In this document: positions 44,228 through 54,748 of the stretch, piece by piece
Position numbering within the stretch: position 1 is the first letter of the stretch
Layout: each line of letters starts with the position of its first letter
Assembly: GCA_001247695.2 (NCBI GenBank)
Contig: LGRX02034658.1
Span: 1 to 64,000 of the forward strand
DNA length: 64,000 nucleotides
DNA from: Cymbomonas tetramitiformis
Taxonomy: Eukaryota > Chlorophyta > Pyramimonadophyceae > Pyramimonadales > Pyramimonadaceae
Direction of reading: 5' to 3'
Notes under the pieces: generated by a model
Told to the model about the DNA's origin: nothing
Databases searched by the model: none
What the model saw: only the letters and a program-made list of their open reading frames with translations
Position numbers and translations under genes: made by a program

Positions 44228-44629
44228 TCATCCACCTCTGCCTCGGCATCCAAATCCGCCCTGGGCACCGCCCCCGGCGTACGAAGCAAATCCGCAAGCC
44301 CCATCGGGCACCGGCGGGGGCTGCAACACATCCAGAGGAGCCGGCCTGCACACAGACGGCGAGACCTCCGCCACGGGCACCACCTGCTCCGCAGCAACTT
44401 CGGGCTCGACCACGTCGGGGACACCCACCGCAGCGGCAGTCACCTGCGCCCGCTGTCCACTCTCTCCCGCAAGCCACTCCACCTTTTCTCCACAAAGGTC
44501 GTGACTCACCTCATCTCCATCGTCGTATCGCACAACATGCCGCCCCTCCCCTGGCACCCACGCGTGGACGACCCCGTCAAAGTTCGCACCCTCCGCTGGC
44601 CATCGGACCCGAACACGGCGCCCAAGCAC
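44228..44629 (-). pseudogene. LINE upstream ORF with Tudor-like domain
   Basis: GRRVRVRWPAEGANFDGVV, HVVRYDDGDEVSHDL and GEKVEWL form a typical Tudor-like module (V-x-V-x-W ... G-x-V ... H-x-V-x-Y-D-D-G-D). Frame continuity is lost near 44,228, and coding-like sequence goes on in another frame (EAEVDDAEQVHRMGVTDVSG...) to 44,110. Two Tudor-like modules per element suggest a chromatin-binding role, by analogy. Confidence 0.6.
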
Positions 44630-44644
44630 CCCCGCCCCGAGACC

Positions 44645-45282
44645 TCAGCAATCCTGCTGCGGGCTGGGCTCCTGTCGCTCCTCCTGAGCCAGCCCTCTGG
44701 CCTGATCCGAACCAGCCCATGCAATGCCCGCCTCCTCCGCACCCCTCACCTCCCGAGTGAGGCTCTCCATCGAGCGCACGGCCCGCCGCCGCCGAGCACC
44801 CTGCCCCGGTCTCTCAACTCCACCACACGAGCCGCTGACTGCCGCCCCCTGAGCGCGCCGCCCAGTCTGCTCAATCTGTCCACCCGCCCGTCCGCTCATA
44901 CCTCCCACGTCGCAAGGCACCCTAGAAGCAGCACCCGCCTCCGCCGGTCGCCCACCACGGCGCTGGCCAGGCCCACTCCCCTGCAGGCTCGCTGCCCTGC
45001 TAGCTGACCTCGTGGTCACCCCAGCTGCCGCCCCACCTGTGCTCGGAACCGCCACCCCGCTCGGGACGGCCCCACCTGCTGATGTTGACCGTGTCGACCT
45101 AGTACGGACACCAACACTGGCTGCCCCGCAAAACGTTGTCGATCTCGTCGACCTATTGCCACCACCATTCGCCATGGCACTCTGTGACCTTGTTCTCATC
45201 GTACTCGCCGTTACCACGCTGCTATTGCTGCCGCCCCTGAGCGGCTCATCGTCGTTACCAGTAGTCGTCGTCATCATCATAG
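44645..45282 (-). pseudogene. LINE 5' low-complexity ORF
   Basis: From a run of Met-Thr codons at 45,282 the frame is rich in Ser, Arg, Gly and Ala (TRSQSAMANGGGNRSTRSTT..., RRRRAVRSMESLTREVRGAE) and stops at 44,645, a few bases before the Tudor-like frame. Probably an N-terminal basic region of the same protein or a separate ORF1. Confidence 0.45.
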
Positions 45283-45880
45283 TCGAGAGCTGGAGGGGAT
45301 TTTGAAAGCGCATAAGCCTGCCGGCGGAAGCGAGCATTCCATTCCGCAGACTGATATCCCAACCCCCAACACATTGGTAATCGCATGAGTATGACCCCCA
45401 ACTGGAAAAGGACCCCTCCATGCCCCGATAGCCATCACCACCGGGTGCCTCCCAGATCCTCCAGACCGACAACCCGCCGCGGAGGAAATGGTGTCCAGCG
45501 CGGGCCAGTGACCTGTCATACCGTGATGAAAGCGTTCCTTCAGCCTGCGCCCCCGAATGCTCGCCGACCCAATCGGGCCGATTCTCATCAACACCCACCC
45601 CGCAGGGTATCGCGCAATGCACGAGGTGAAGACGCCCCGGGGAGACGAGGGGCTGGTGGTGCAAACACCAAGGTCACACAGGAAAACTCCCGGACAGGCA
45701 GCCCCAAGCAACCGAAAAACTCCTCGCTGTCGATCACAACGTCGCCCGCCACGCTGCCGCCGCCAATTCCGCCGCCCACCGTTCAGCCGTACGGCCCGCC
45801 TCCAAGGGCGAGTTCCTGACCGTCCGAAAGCAACAGAGCCCCGCAGCCGCCGCCGCCAAGCGACACAACAGCAAGTGCCA
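45283..45880 (-). other. Probable LINE 5' region
   Basis: Overlapping minus frames without motif. The exact 5' end of the LINE lies somewhere before the host exon at 45,935. Confidence 0.35.
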
Positions 45881-45934
45881 TCATGAACCTACGGTCCGCG
45901 CACCAAAACATGGCGCTCCCCGCAACATCCACAG

Positions 45935-45976
45935 ATCGCAGATTGGGAGCGGGGGCTGGGCGCGGTTGTGCGGCAG
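45935..45976 (+). CDS. Giant gene micro-exon
   Basis: TCCACAG| then 14 codons (IADWERGLGAVVRQ) ending CAG|GTATCG; phase 0. The next intron is only 16 nt if both exons are spliced as drawn. More likely the two are one exon with an alternative acceptor, or this one is skipped. Confidence 0.3.
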
Positions 45977-45992
45977 GTATCGCTCCTTACAG

Positions 45993-46298
45993 CAGATGTA
46001 TGACAGCAGCCTGGAAAAGATCACGAGCTGCACAACAGACATCCTTAACGAGTTCCTGCTGCAGCCTCTGAGAGAAGTGCTTGCTCCCTTGGACGCACAG
46101 GAGGAGCTGCAGCAAGCCGCAGTGAGCAAGCTCAGCCGCTTGCCTGGCCTTGACAGCGTTGACGCGGACTTGCTCCTCAAGAGGATCGCCAACAATGACT
46201 TCTCCGGCATAAGCGCGCAACTTGCTGCGCAGCCCCTCGTGTCTAGCCTCGGTCTATCTATGGATGCCATTCAATGTATTCTCAAGGGCGAGCTAGAC
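45993..46298 (+). CDS. Giant gene exon, helical region begins
   Basis: CCTTACAG| then 102 codons (QMYDSSLEKITSCTTDILNE..., GLDSVDADLLLKRIANNDFS, LGLSMDAIQCILKGELD) ending GAC|GTAAGC, phase 0. Leu-rich helices separated by Gly/Pro/Asn turns. Strong splice sites. Confidence 0.65.
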
Positions 46299-46428
46299 GT
46301 AAGCGCCCCCCCCCACCCGCCCCCTAGTTCATACCGCCGTGCGCTGGTACCCCACCGGTTACGCCTGTCACCAAAAGCTGGTGCGAGTTTGGATCAGGAG
46401 TGATGTGCTGTTGGAGTGGAGGCCGCAG

Positions 46429-46461
46429 GAGGTGGAGAAGCATGTGTCGAAGGCACTAGAC
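46429..46461 (+). CDS. Giant gene micro-exon (tentative)
   Basis: GGCCGCAG| then EVEKHVSKALD, ending GAC|GTGCAC. 11 codons, phase 0. The frame is also open between this and the next exon, so it may be one longer exon (46,429-46,692). Confidence 0.4.
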
Positions 46462-46554
46462 GTGCACAGCATGCGCGGGCGGGCCGTGATTCGTGCAATT
46501 CTATCCACGTGCCCTCCGTGGGGGCGGGCCTCTCCCCCCCCCGGGCTGTTGCAG

Positions 46555-46692
46555 GCGGTGGAGACGTTGTCCAAGGAGGCGAACATCCCGGTGCCCATCG
46601 CAAAAGCACTGGCAAGCTTCATATTCGCCTCAGTGCGGTACAAGAACAGCAAGACCCAGTGGAATGCCTCCACTGAGCATCTGCTCGAGCAG
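46555..46692 (+). CDS. Giant gene exon
   Basis: CTGTTGCAG| then 46 codons (AVETLSKEANIPVPIAKALA..., SFIFASVRYKNSKTQW) ending CAG|GTTACA, phase 0. Helical, with a pattern (LSKEANI..IAKALASFI) that recurs loosely in later exons. Confidence 0.6.
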
Positions 46693-46949
46693 GTTACATC
46701 CCTCGCACTGCCTGGGTGGTGCAGGCATGCGCTGGCAAATGGTAAATGGCGCGTTGCGTGGCTGTCACGGAGGGTCTTGGGGTGACCAATGGCAGGAATT
46801 TGGCGCGCTGATGTGTCTGAAGATGGAACGCTGTCATGGCGCCCCTCTGCTCGATCCCTACGCCGCCTCGTTTCTCGCAGCCTGCCTGCCTCTCAAGGCG
46901 CACCGTTAGTGCGCGTGGCTGTGAACCTTTGAGGGTTGGCTTCTTGAGC

Positions 46950-47640
46950 TGTTTCGCAGGTTGGTGGATGGAACATTTGTCAAGTTTGGGGGTGTGATCT
47001 ACAGGAAAATTGTGGGGATCCCTATGGGGACGAGCTGCGCGGGCTTCATTGCCAACCTCTACTGTTTTACATATGAGCTTGCGTTCATGCGCAGACTTGT
47101 GGAGGCGGGGATTTTCATGCCGCGCACAGGTTTCTTTTCGTTTGTAGATGCATTGATGAGTTGCTGGCGTTCAATATTCCAGATATGGAAGACTATCTAT
47201 ATCTGAACGAATCCGGCCCTGCAGGGATTTAGCCCAAACACATTTTGAGTCTTTCTTTGGCACATGCGGGTGCGCGTGTTCTTTACATGGACATACTCAT
47301 CAAGCAAAATAGGCGCAGAGACCTTATGACTGCCATATATGACAAGAGACTGGATGCACAATAATATGCTGACATCTGAGTCATTAGGTACCCTGCACAT
47401 GACTCATACTTAGCCGACAAGGCTAAGTATGGGATCGTCACGAGCCAAATGCATCAGTTCGCTGAGAGATGTGTCCTTTGGCGAGACTTTGTTTACAACA
47501 TAGCTCTTGTTTTCCACAGGATGACACAAAAGGGTTACCACAGCGTTTGTGGGGCTTTTGGCGGCGTTTTATGGTGGAGAGGCCCTGTCTGTATGATAGA
47601 CGAGGTCCAGGTTGCTGGATTTCATGCGTCAGACGTAAGC
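46950..47640 (+). pseudogene. Penelope-type reverse transcriptase relic
   Basis: FVKFGGVIYRKIVGIPMGTS and CAGFIANLYCFTYE match the RT block with G-I-P-M-G-T. Then, in other frames, come RCIDELLAFNIPD (the Y-x-D-D block, degraded to C-I-D-E), LYMDILI, TAIYDKRLDA, RYPAHDSYL and YGIVTSQMHQFAERCVLWRD. Several stop codons and frameshifts interrupt it. The set I-P-M-G-T, I-D-D-L and I-Y-D-K-R is known from a Penelope-related RT lineage of aquatic eukaryotes; the exact clade is uncertain. Confidence 0.6.
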
Positions 47641-47714
47641 TGGGGGACTTACATGACGGTGTCATTGTGCCAGGTCCGAATGGGTGGGAATGTGGAAAAT
47701 CATAGCTGGCCGGG

Positions 47715-48310
47715 ATTATGTCTCGCGATAGGGTTATGGCATCTCGTTGTTAACGGGGACGGCCAATGTAGTGCTTCGGATGATGGGATGTGGCTGTCGC
47801 TGTGGTGCCCTTCTGACGAGTATTGCCTCTTTGATGAGAACGTTGGGGATTCGTCTGTGGCTGGCTCTTCTTTTGACCAGTGCCTTGAGGCTTTTTCACC
47901 TGCTTGGGGACTGGTGATTGACAGCCACATTATGGGGTACTGGCATCTCGTTGTTAACGGGGACGGCCACTGTAGTGCTTTGGATGATGGGATGCGGCTG
48001 TCCCCGTGGTTCCCTTCTCACGGGTACTGCCTCTTTGAGTGCATCGGGGATTCGTCTGCGGCTCGCTATGTGGGAGTGTCTTGGATTCGTCTGAAGCTTG
48101 CTCCCTCTCTGTGTACAGTGCTCATGGTTATTACACATGCCGGGGGACGTGTGTTCTTTAAACCTGATGTGGGTCACTGGCGCATCGCTGTGAACGGGGA
48201 CGGCCGCCAGGTGGAAGTGGGTTCTGGGAGGCGGTTGTGGTCCCTGTGGTGCCATTGTGGCGGGCACTGCCTCTTGGAGAGCTTGGTGGATTCGTCTGCC
48301 TTAGATGCAA
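47715..48310 (+). repeat. Three degenerate ~220-bp repeats
   Basis: The words GGTTATGGCATCTCG/GGGTACTGGCATCTCG/GGGTCACTGGCGCATCG followed by TTAACGGGGACGGCCA and then GCCTCTTTGATGAG-like tails recur near 47,735, 47,940 and 48,175. They lie in one open plus frame with translated repeats such as HLVVNGDG, but the frame begins in the RT relic and I take it as non-coding. Confidence 0.55.
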
Positions 48311-48311
48311 G

Positions 48312-48722
48312 GAGAGGCAGAGGGTGGTGAAGGCCACCTTCTGTGTCTTCCCTTGATTTTTGTGGGGAGCACTTAGGTGCCCGCATTTTTAGACATGGGG
48401 TGTCCATGCTGTGTGGTGTGATTGCATTGCATTCATGGCAAAACCATGGACCAACGGGTCCCGTCCATCGACCGTGAGCCTCTGGGGGGCACGCCAGCAG
48501 GGTTCGCTTACTCCGTAACCCAGGGACTGACAACTATTGTCAGGCGATGATCAGTCACCACATCGTATCATCTTTCCATGCTGCTTTGCATCTGGGTTGG
48601 GGATATTTATGCGTTTGTGGTATCTTGTCACGGCCCCGCCGTGCTCTTGATTTGCCTCTCATATCCACTGGGATGATGGTGGGCTGGCTTTTGTTGGCCG
48701 ATCTCATGCCGTTCAGTGTGGA
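48312..48722 (+). mobile_element. Dispersed repeat, copy A
   Basis: About 410 bp from AAGGAGAGGCAGAGGGTGG to ATGCCGTTCAGTGTG, similar along its length to 57,394-57,773 in the same orientation, with one ~30-bp insertion here. It follows the Penelope-type relic and the 220-bp repeats, so it could be the 3' end of that element. Confidence 0.65.
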
Positions 48723-50015
48723 TGTGAACCTTGACCCACGCAGTGGAGACCATGGGGAATCAAGAACGCTGAGGCGCGTGACATGCTTCGAGGGGCCCTC
48801 ACTATTCATGGGCTTGGGCGGGGGATGGACGTAGATATTGGCCATGGAGGTGTCTCCGAAGAGTCCGTCCGGGAAATTGCTGCGAGAGATGATCGGTTCG
48901 GAGATCCTCAACTGTGTTGTCAAGTTGGCACTTGGTCCGCCTCCTTCCCTCCTTCGACTAGCTCAAGTTGTATAGTTGACTTCGATGAGTGTGTGCGAGA
49001 CGGTTCAATTAGATATCGAGGACGCCCCCGATTACCCAAGTAGTGAGTCATCCAACGGCAGACAAAGTCCGGATCCTTTTGTAAAACATCCACGGATCAG
49101 CTTACCCGATCGCCTAGCTCGTATAAGCATTTTATCCAATACCGCGGACAACCCCATTTAATTCAGGCACATACTCTACAGCACCAGAAATTAAACCTAT
49201 GCTCTGAGGCCGGTCCTTAAAATCTGGATTTTTTTCACATCGCTGCATCGTGTCGGTTTTGATTGAAGCGACCTGATTGGCCAGAAAATTAGAGAATGCA
49301 GCACATACAATGCGGATGGATATCCAACAGCATCGTTTTTCGATGAGACGACATCTCTGGACACTTCTATCCCATTCAATTCAGCATTCATTGTTGGATA
49401 AAAAATTTGACGGTGCGCAGGAATTACATGTCGTTTGTGTCACATTTTCAGGTTCCAGGTAATGCGACAAAATTTTGGTTGCAAAATTCCTAATTCCTGG
49501 TGCAATCTATCTGTTGCAGAAAATACAGAACTTCCCCTTCATGTCCCCCTGCTCCTCCTTTCCCCCCCTCCCATCCCCCTCCCTTCCTTCCCCCTATTCC
49601 CCTCTTCCCTGCCCGTCCCTTTCGTTTCAGAAATTTATATTCATGATATATATTTATCAACATTCCAGATTTATCCGAGTGAAGTTGCGCAATTAAATTC
49701 TATTTATACACCGTTTCGTTTACTGTGCCGTTCAATCGCCAGGCAAATGCAGCTGAGCTCTTCCGTGGCCACATCGGACGCCACGTCAGCGGGAAATGTT
49801 AGGTAGCATGTTGCACTATCAAAAGCCACATCCTTAAAAACTGGTCGTGAAACTGGATGTGACATGCGACACAATCCCAAACCAGAATTAAATACGGGCC
49901 TGATCAGCCACATATTCATAGAAGTGAGTGACAGCGTTGTGAACGCCCTGATGACATGGCATGCCGGCTTGGAAGCTTTGTCTTGGGATATTCTGATCTC
50001 AGAAGTCGGAAGAAG
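48723..50015. other. Intron; no gene seen
   Basis: AT-rich from 49,080 to 49,900, with a long C/T-rich tract at 49,540-49,625. Only short frames. Confidence 0.4.
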
Positions 50016-50207
50016 GGGCTCTGGGATCCAGGCGATATACGTGGGCTGGTGGTGCTGCTGGAGCGATACTGGAAAACACCAGCATCCCAAGCATTCCTTA
50101 AGATTGCTCGGTGGTATATCTACGGCAGCGGTGACAACACGGGCAGTGGTCTTGAGCCGCAGGCGTTGCAGACGCTCCGTGACGACCTGGCTACATTCTC
50201 CGAGAAG
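50016..50207 (+). CDS. Giant gene exon (start tentative)
   Basis: GLWDPGDIRGLVVLLERYWK..., GDNTGSGLEPQALQTLRDDL and ATFSEK, ending AAG|GTTCCG in phase 0; reading on meets TGA at 50,226. The acceptor is not clear (candidates between 50,002 and 50,015). Confidence 0.4.
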
Positions 50208-50427
50208 GTTCCGGATATTCCGCCATGATCACTTCCATCCCCTGATATCCCCAAGTGCACCCCACTGTGCAAATCCCTCGGGCTGTGCACCGCCCTCCCC
50301 ATCCCACATTTCTCTTGCGCTCACTCGTGCCGGTTGCCGGGTGTGGTGGCTCCTGACTACGTTCCTCGTTCTTTTATGGAGAGCCAATGCAGTGGTAGGG
50401 GGGGAGGGAGCGGGGGGGGGAGGGCAG

Positions 50428-50697
50428 TGGTTAAACATCAAGGCAGATGCCTTCACTGCACTGGCGGAACTGGCTGCTGGGACCAAAGTACAGCTTGAAT
50501 TCCTCAGCAAGGCCCTTGACCTGAACGTGTCCGAGCTCAGGTGCTACCTCCAGACCACGGCCATCCGGACCGACGCCATCCTCCTGCCCTCCGCTGTTGA
50601 GCAGCTCGTAGAGCTGCTGGGCCGCGAGCCCCAAATATCGAATTTCATGTTCGGGCTCAGCTCAACCGTATATGGCAATAATCTCATTGATGAACAG
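50428..50697 (+). CDS. Giant gene exon
   Basis: After a G-rich stretch, AGGGCAG| then 90 codons (WLNIKADAFTALAELAAGTK..., VQLEFLSKALDLNVSELRCY, VEQLVELLGREPQISNFMFG) ending CAG|GTGGGC, phase 0. Repeating helix-turn pattern 'LG/LN-x4-L' typical of alpha-solenoids. Confidence 0.65.
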
Positions 50698-51121
50698 GTG
50701 GGCCCCGTCCTCCAGCCGCCTAGCACCGACTGCCGGTTCTGTCTCACACGGTGGCGGCTGGTGGTGCTGCGTCTGCCCCCTCCCATCGCGTGACATCTTC
50801 AGTATATTAATCTATACACCCACTAGAGCTAGTGGAAGAAACACGGCGTACGCATCGTGAAGCCTGCGGGGTGTGAATGCGCATCTGCTGGCCCGATGCA
50901 CGGTTGCACCTAGCTTTTGTTCAGTGTGGGCACTGCCTCCCGACACAGCCAGATAAAACTTTAGAGATGCATGAAAGGTCAAGAGTCAAAGGCAGCGCTG
51001 CGTTGGCTGCCTCAAGGACGGTGGGCGGGCATCGATACGAAAAACACCTCAGAAGCTACACAGCGCAGAGGGTGGATAGCCTGCGCGCTGAAGTCTACGG
51101 CATGAATGGCTTTGCGCGCAG

Positions 51122-51421
51122 GAGGCGGCGCTGCGCCACATGCACAAGCCAGAAGCCGCGGCGATCTGGGTCGCGTGCCTCCACTCGACCTCGGAGAGGG
51201 CGCCCTTGACGGTGCACGACATGCGCTCCGTGGTGCTTGCGCTGAAGAGCCCCAAGCAGAGGGTGCTGATGGAGATTGCCGCGGTGGCCATCAGCGGCAC
51301 CAGCGCCACTGCTAACATGCTGCCTAACATCTCCCTGCTGCTCGGCGTGCCCCGGCATGCCGTTCTCCACTTTGGCTTGTGCGTGCTCCTCTTTGCCGAC
51401 AATGAGCGCCTCCATTTTGAG
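51122..51421 (+). CDS. Giant gene exon
   Basis: GCGCGCAG| then 100 codons (EAALRHMHKPEAAAIWVACL..., LKSPKQRVLMEIAAVAISG, LLGVPRHAVLHFGLCVLLF) ending GAG|GTCCGC, phase 0. A further coding-like stretch just upstream (51,061-51,119: RVDSLRAEVYGMNGF) may be another exon in a different phase. Confidence 0.55.
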
Positions 51422-51636
51422 GTCCGCGTCTATGCTCCCTTCTCTCTCTCTCTTTCTGAACTCCGGACAAGCCATGGCTTCCACGCTCCGATGTGTGAGC
51501 GCGCGCATGTCCACTTTTAGGTCAGTGACCACTTGCATGCCTCTGTCCCTCTGTGTCATCGGGGGCTATGGCTTCACTTTTGGGGGGACGTGGAAGGGTT
51601 GGGGGCGAGGTGAGGGGCTGCATACTGGACGCAAAG

Positions 51637-51819
51637 AAAGCAAAGTCATTTAAGGACGTTGTCAAGCAAGCTGAGATCTGCCGCCGCATGTGGCGCACAA
51701 TGATGATGCTTCCGGGCAGCCACCAGGAGCGTGCCAACCGCCTCGCTGAAATGTCAAAGGAAGAGACCGTGCAGTCGCTGCGAAGCGCCGGGCTCAAGGT
51801 CGGCTCGTTCGGCTCCAAG
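51637..51819 (+). CDS. Giant gene exon (start tentative)
   Basis: 61 codons (KAKSFKDVVKQAEICRRMWR..., SHQERANRLAEMSKEETVQS) ending AAG|GTACGA in phase 0. The frame is open upstream to 51,553 and the acceptor is unclear. Basic and helical. Confidence 0.5.
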
Positions 51820-52370
51820 GTACGACGGTCGCCCTTCAGAACCTCGAAGGAGGATATTTACAGAGTGATGTATCACAAGTACTTGAGAATCTGCCTTCGT
51901 AGTGACCCAACGAATTTGGATGAAGCACCAGTTGAAAAGTTTCATACGTTCCTGTCACAGTTCATGTTTGCGCACTCTCCAGCGGTGAACCCCAAACCTT
52001 GAAAGAGTCGCGGTGATGAAAGACATGTGTGGTGTGTGCGGTGCGCTGCTGGAGAGACGCGCGAGTGTATCAAGTGTGGTGAAAGGATGGTAAAGAGCTT
52101 TTCAAATTCGTTGGGTCACTATAAAGAAATCCTTAAGCATTTCGGATATTTATCTATGCGAAGCAGATCATCTGAAATTCATCCTCGACATTATACGTCC
52201 TAGTCCAGAATGGATCGTTGGCTCCCCGTGTGTAGGCAGTTGACGCACGGCGTGAAACACGCACTTGCATATGTGCGAGCTCCCCCTCCGATACAACGTC
52301 AAAACGATGCATGGCGTTCATTGTGCGCATCTGCGATTGATACGCGTCCTGCTCAGGCGGAGGTGTTCCA
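51820..52370. other. Intron; no gene seen
   Basis: No frame with recognisable content. The minisatellite starts at about 52,375. Confidence 0.4.
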
Positions 52371-52374
52371 ATGA

Positions 52375-53830
52375 CGTACATTTTCGTCTGATGCTTGGGA
52401 GCTTTTTGTAAATTTTTGTCTGATGCTTGGGAGCTTGTTGTACATTTTCGACTGATGCTTGGGAGCTTGTTGTACATTTTTGTCCGATGCTTGGGAGCTT
52501 GTTGTACATTTTTGTATGATGCTTTTGGGAGCTTTTTGTAAATTTTGTCCGATGCTTGGGAGCTTTTTGTACATTTTCACCTAATGCTTGGGAGGTTGTT
52601 GTGCATTTTCGTTTGATGCTTGGGAGCTTGTTGTACATTTTCGCCCGATGCTTGGGAGCTTGTTGTACATTTTCGTTTGATGCTTTTGGGAGCTTGTTGT
52701 ACATTTTCTGTCTCGATGCTTGGGAGCTCTTTGTACATTTTCGTATGATGCTTGGGAGCTCTTTGTACATTTTCGTATGATGCTTGGGAGCTTGATGTAC
52801 ATTTTCATTTTATGCTTGTGAGCTTTTGTACATTTTTGTCCGATGCTTGGGAGCTCTTTGTACATTTTCGTCCGATGCTTGGGAGCTTGTTGTACATTTT
52901 TCGTCGGATGCTTGGGAGCTTTTTGTACGTTTTTGTCTCCATGCTTGGGAGCTTGATGTACATTTTCGCCTGATGCTTGGAAGCTTGATGTACATTTTCG
53001 TATGATACTTGGGAGCTTTTTGTACATTTTGGTCTGATGCTTGGGAACTCTTTGTACATTTTCGTTTGATGCTTGGGAGCTTTTTGTACATTTTCGTTTG
53101 ATACTTTGGAGCCTTTTTATCATTTGGGTGTGATGCTTGGGAGCTATTTGTACATTTTTGTCTGATGCTTGGGGGCTTGTTGTACATTTTCGCTTGATGC
53201 TTAAGAGCTTTTTGAATATTTTTGTCTGATGCTTTTGTGAGCTTTTTGAATATTCTCGTCTGATGCTCGTAAGCCTTTTTTACATTTTCGTTTGATGCTT
53301 GGGATCTTTTTGTACATTCTCGTCTAATGCTTGGGAGCTTGTTGTACATTTTCGTCTGATGCTTGGGAGCTTTTTGTACATTTTTGTCTGATGCTTGGGA
53401 GCTTTTTGTACATTTTGTCTCGATGCTTGGGAGCTTTTTGTACATTCTCCGACCGACAGTTTTTGGGAGCTTTTGTAAATTTTCGTTTGATGCTTGGGAG
53501 CTTGTACATTTTTTGTCTGATGCTTGGGAGCTTGTGTACATTTTCGTCCATGCTTGGGAGCTCTTTGTACATTTTCGTTTGATGCTTGGGAGCTTGATGT
53601 ACATTCTCGTCTCGATGCTTTGGGAGCTTTTTGTAAATTTTTCTGCTTGATGCTGGGAGCTAAAAGATTGAAAACCATGTTTGGGAGCTTGATACATTTT
53701 CGTCTCGATGCTTTTGGGAGCTTGATGTACATTTTCGTCTGATGCTTGGGAGCTTGTTGTACATTTTCGTCTGATGCTTGGGAGCTTTTTGTACATTTTT
53801 GTCTGATGCTTGGGAGCTTTTTGTACGGAA
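52375..53830. repeat. 33-bp minisatellite, about 44 units
   Basis: Units of TGATGCTTGGGAGCTTTTTG plus TACATTTTCGTC, period 33 with occasional 30-36-bp variants, over about 1.45 kb. Since 33 is a multiple of three, long frames stay open on both strands (KCTKSSQASDENVQKAPK-like peptides). These are by-products. Lies in an intron of the giant gene. Confidence 0.95.
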
Positions 53831-54217
53831 GTGCTCAGATGCTGCGCCGAGATGCACTGCCTCTCACCACCAAACTAAAGCTGTTCTTCTCATGTACGGA
53901 TGCCCGGCCAAATTTGACGCATGCACCAAGTGCCACCTCGAGTGAAATGGTCGACTGGAGCGCGTATGAAGGGGGGCACGGCTCTGTTGCACAGCTCCAG
54001 GCTAGGAGAGGGTGTCCTCCCGCAGCTCCAGGGCTGAGAGCGACCACGCCTTCTCCAGTGTCAGAGTGCAAAGCCCCTTTTGGGTCACTGGGAAGTAGAG
54101 GGCAATTCTGAAGAGCTGCTGACCGAGAGAAATGCGACGGGGGGCTCGAACCAGAAGGTGGTGCCAGCGAGCGATGAAAAATCCCTGGAGGGCCCTCCCA
54201 CGGACGCCGAGCTGCAG

Positions 54218-54409
54218 AGGGTGATTTCGAAGAGCTGCCCAAATCATCTGCACCAGCAGGCGGTGCTGGGGCTCGCGCACATTGCGTCCGGCCAACCCAC
54301 GGAGGAAGCGATGAGCAATCTGGCCGGCCTGCTGCAGCTGGACAAGGAGACTATCAGCCTGCTTGTGGACCTCACCATGGGGGACTTCCTGCGCGTGCTG
54401 GGATTCCAG
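54218..54409 (+). CDS. Giant gene exon
   Basis: GAGCTGCAG| then 64 codons (RVISKSCPNHLHQQAVLGLA..., HIASGQPTEEAMSNLAGLLQ, LDKETISLLVDLTMGDF) ending CAG|GTGTGT, phase 0. The frame is open and coding-like upstream to about 54,090 (ELLTERNATGGSNQKVVPAS), so the exon may start earlier. Confidence 0.6.
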
Positions 54410-54748
54410 GTGTGTGTGACCGCACTACCATCAATCGGCCTCCTCCCCCTACCGCCTCTGCGCTGCTCCCCCCTCCTGCCTCTTCACTGCTGCCTGCTGG
54501 GCGTGCAATAGACCGCATGCCAGGGGAGGCTCTGAGAGGGTGCTCTGAGCCTGATCGGTCGAATTGTTGCCGCTCCTCTGAGCCTGTTGGGTTCGCATGA
54601 ATTGGGTGGACATGATTGAGGGCAAATCACTCAACGGTGACCGGGTAGACTCCCTTGCCGCATGCATTGCGCTTGCCGTTAGCCTGGCCTCATCTTGACA
54701 TGCAGGGACCTCGTCGTGACATGCAGGGGGGCTCGTTGTGACTTGCAG

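Larger units (their letters stand above)
38645..45880 (-). mobile_element. RLE-type LINE, copy 2, antisense in the giant gene
   Basis: The long copy of the LINE at 23.5 kb, running from its 3' end (38,645, complement of ATTGCCATTTAATGAA) to a 5' end near 45,880 that I cannot place exactly. In coding order: low-complexity Arg/Ser region, Tudor-like domain, second Tudor-like domain, RING finger, Gln-rich tract, C2H2-type fingers, reverse transcriptase, CxC..H..C knuckle and restriction-like endonuclease. No clear target duplication was found. At least four frame breaks are visible, so it is probably inactive. Its insertion in an intron and antisense would reduce its effect on the host transcript. 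Confidence 0.85.

Noticed and set aside
41405..45007. Long plus-strand ORFs (271, 275 and 383 codons) and an Ala-rich ORF at 42,166
   Set aside because: Antisense shadows of the GC-rich LINE frames and of its Gln-codon tract.
47449..48330. 293-codon ORF with repeated HLVVNGDG
   Set aside because: It begins inside a reverse transcriptase relic in another frame and runs over degenerate repeats; no start or domain supports it.
52318..53857. Minus-strand ORFs up to 328 codons (KSSQASDENVQKAPKHQ-like)
   Set aside because: Translation of the 33-bp array; no start context, no non-repetitive domain.
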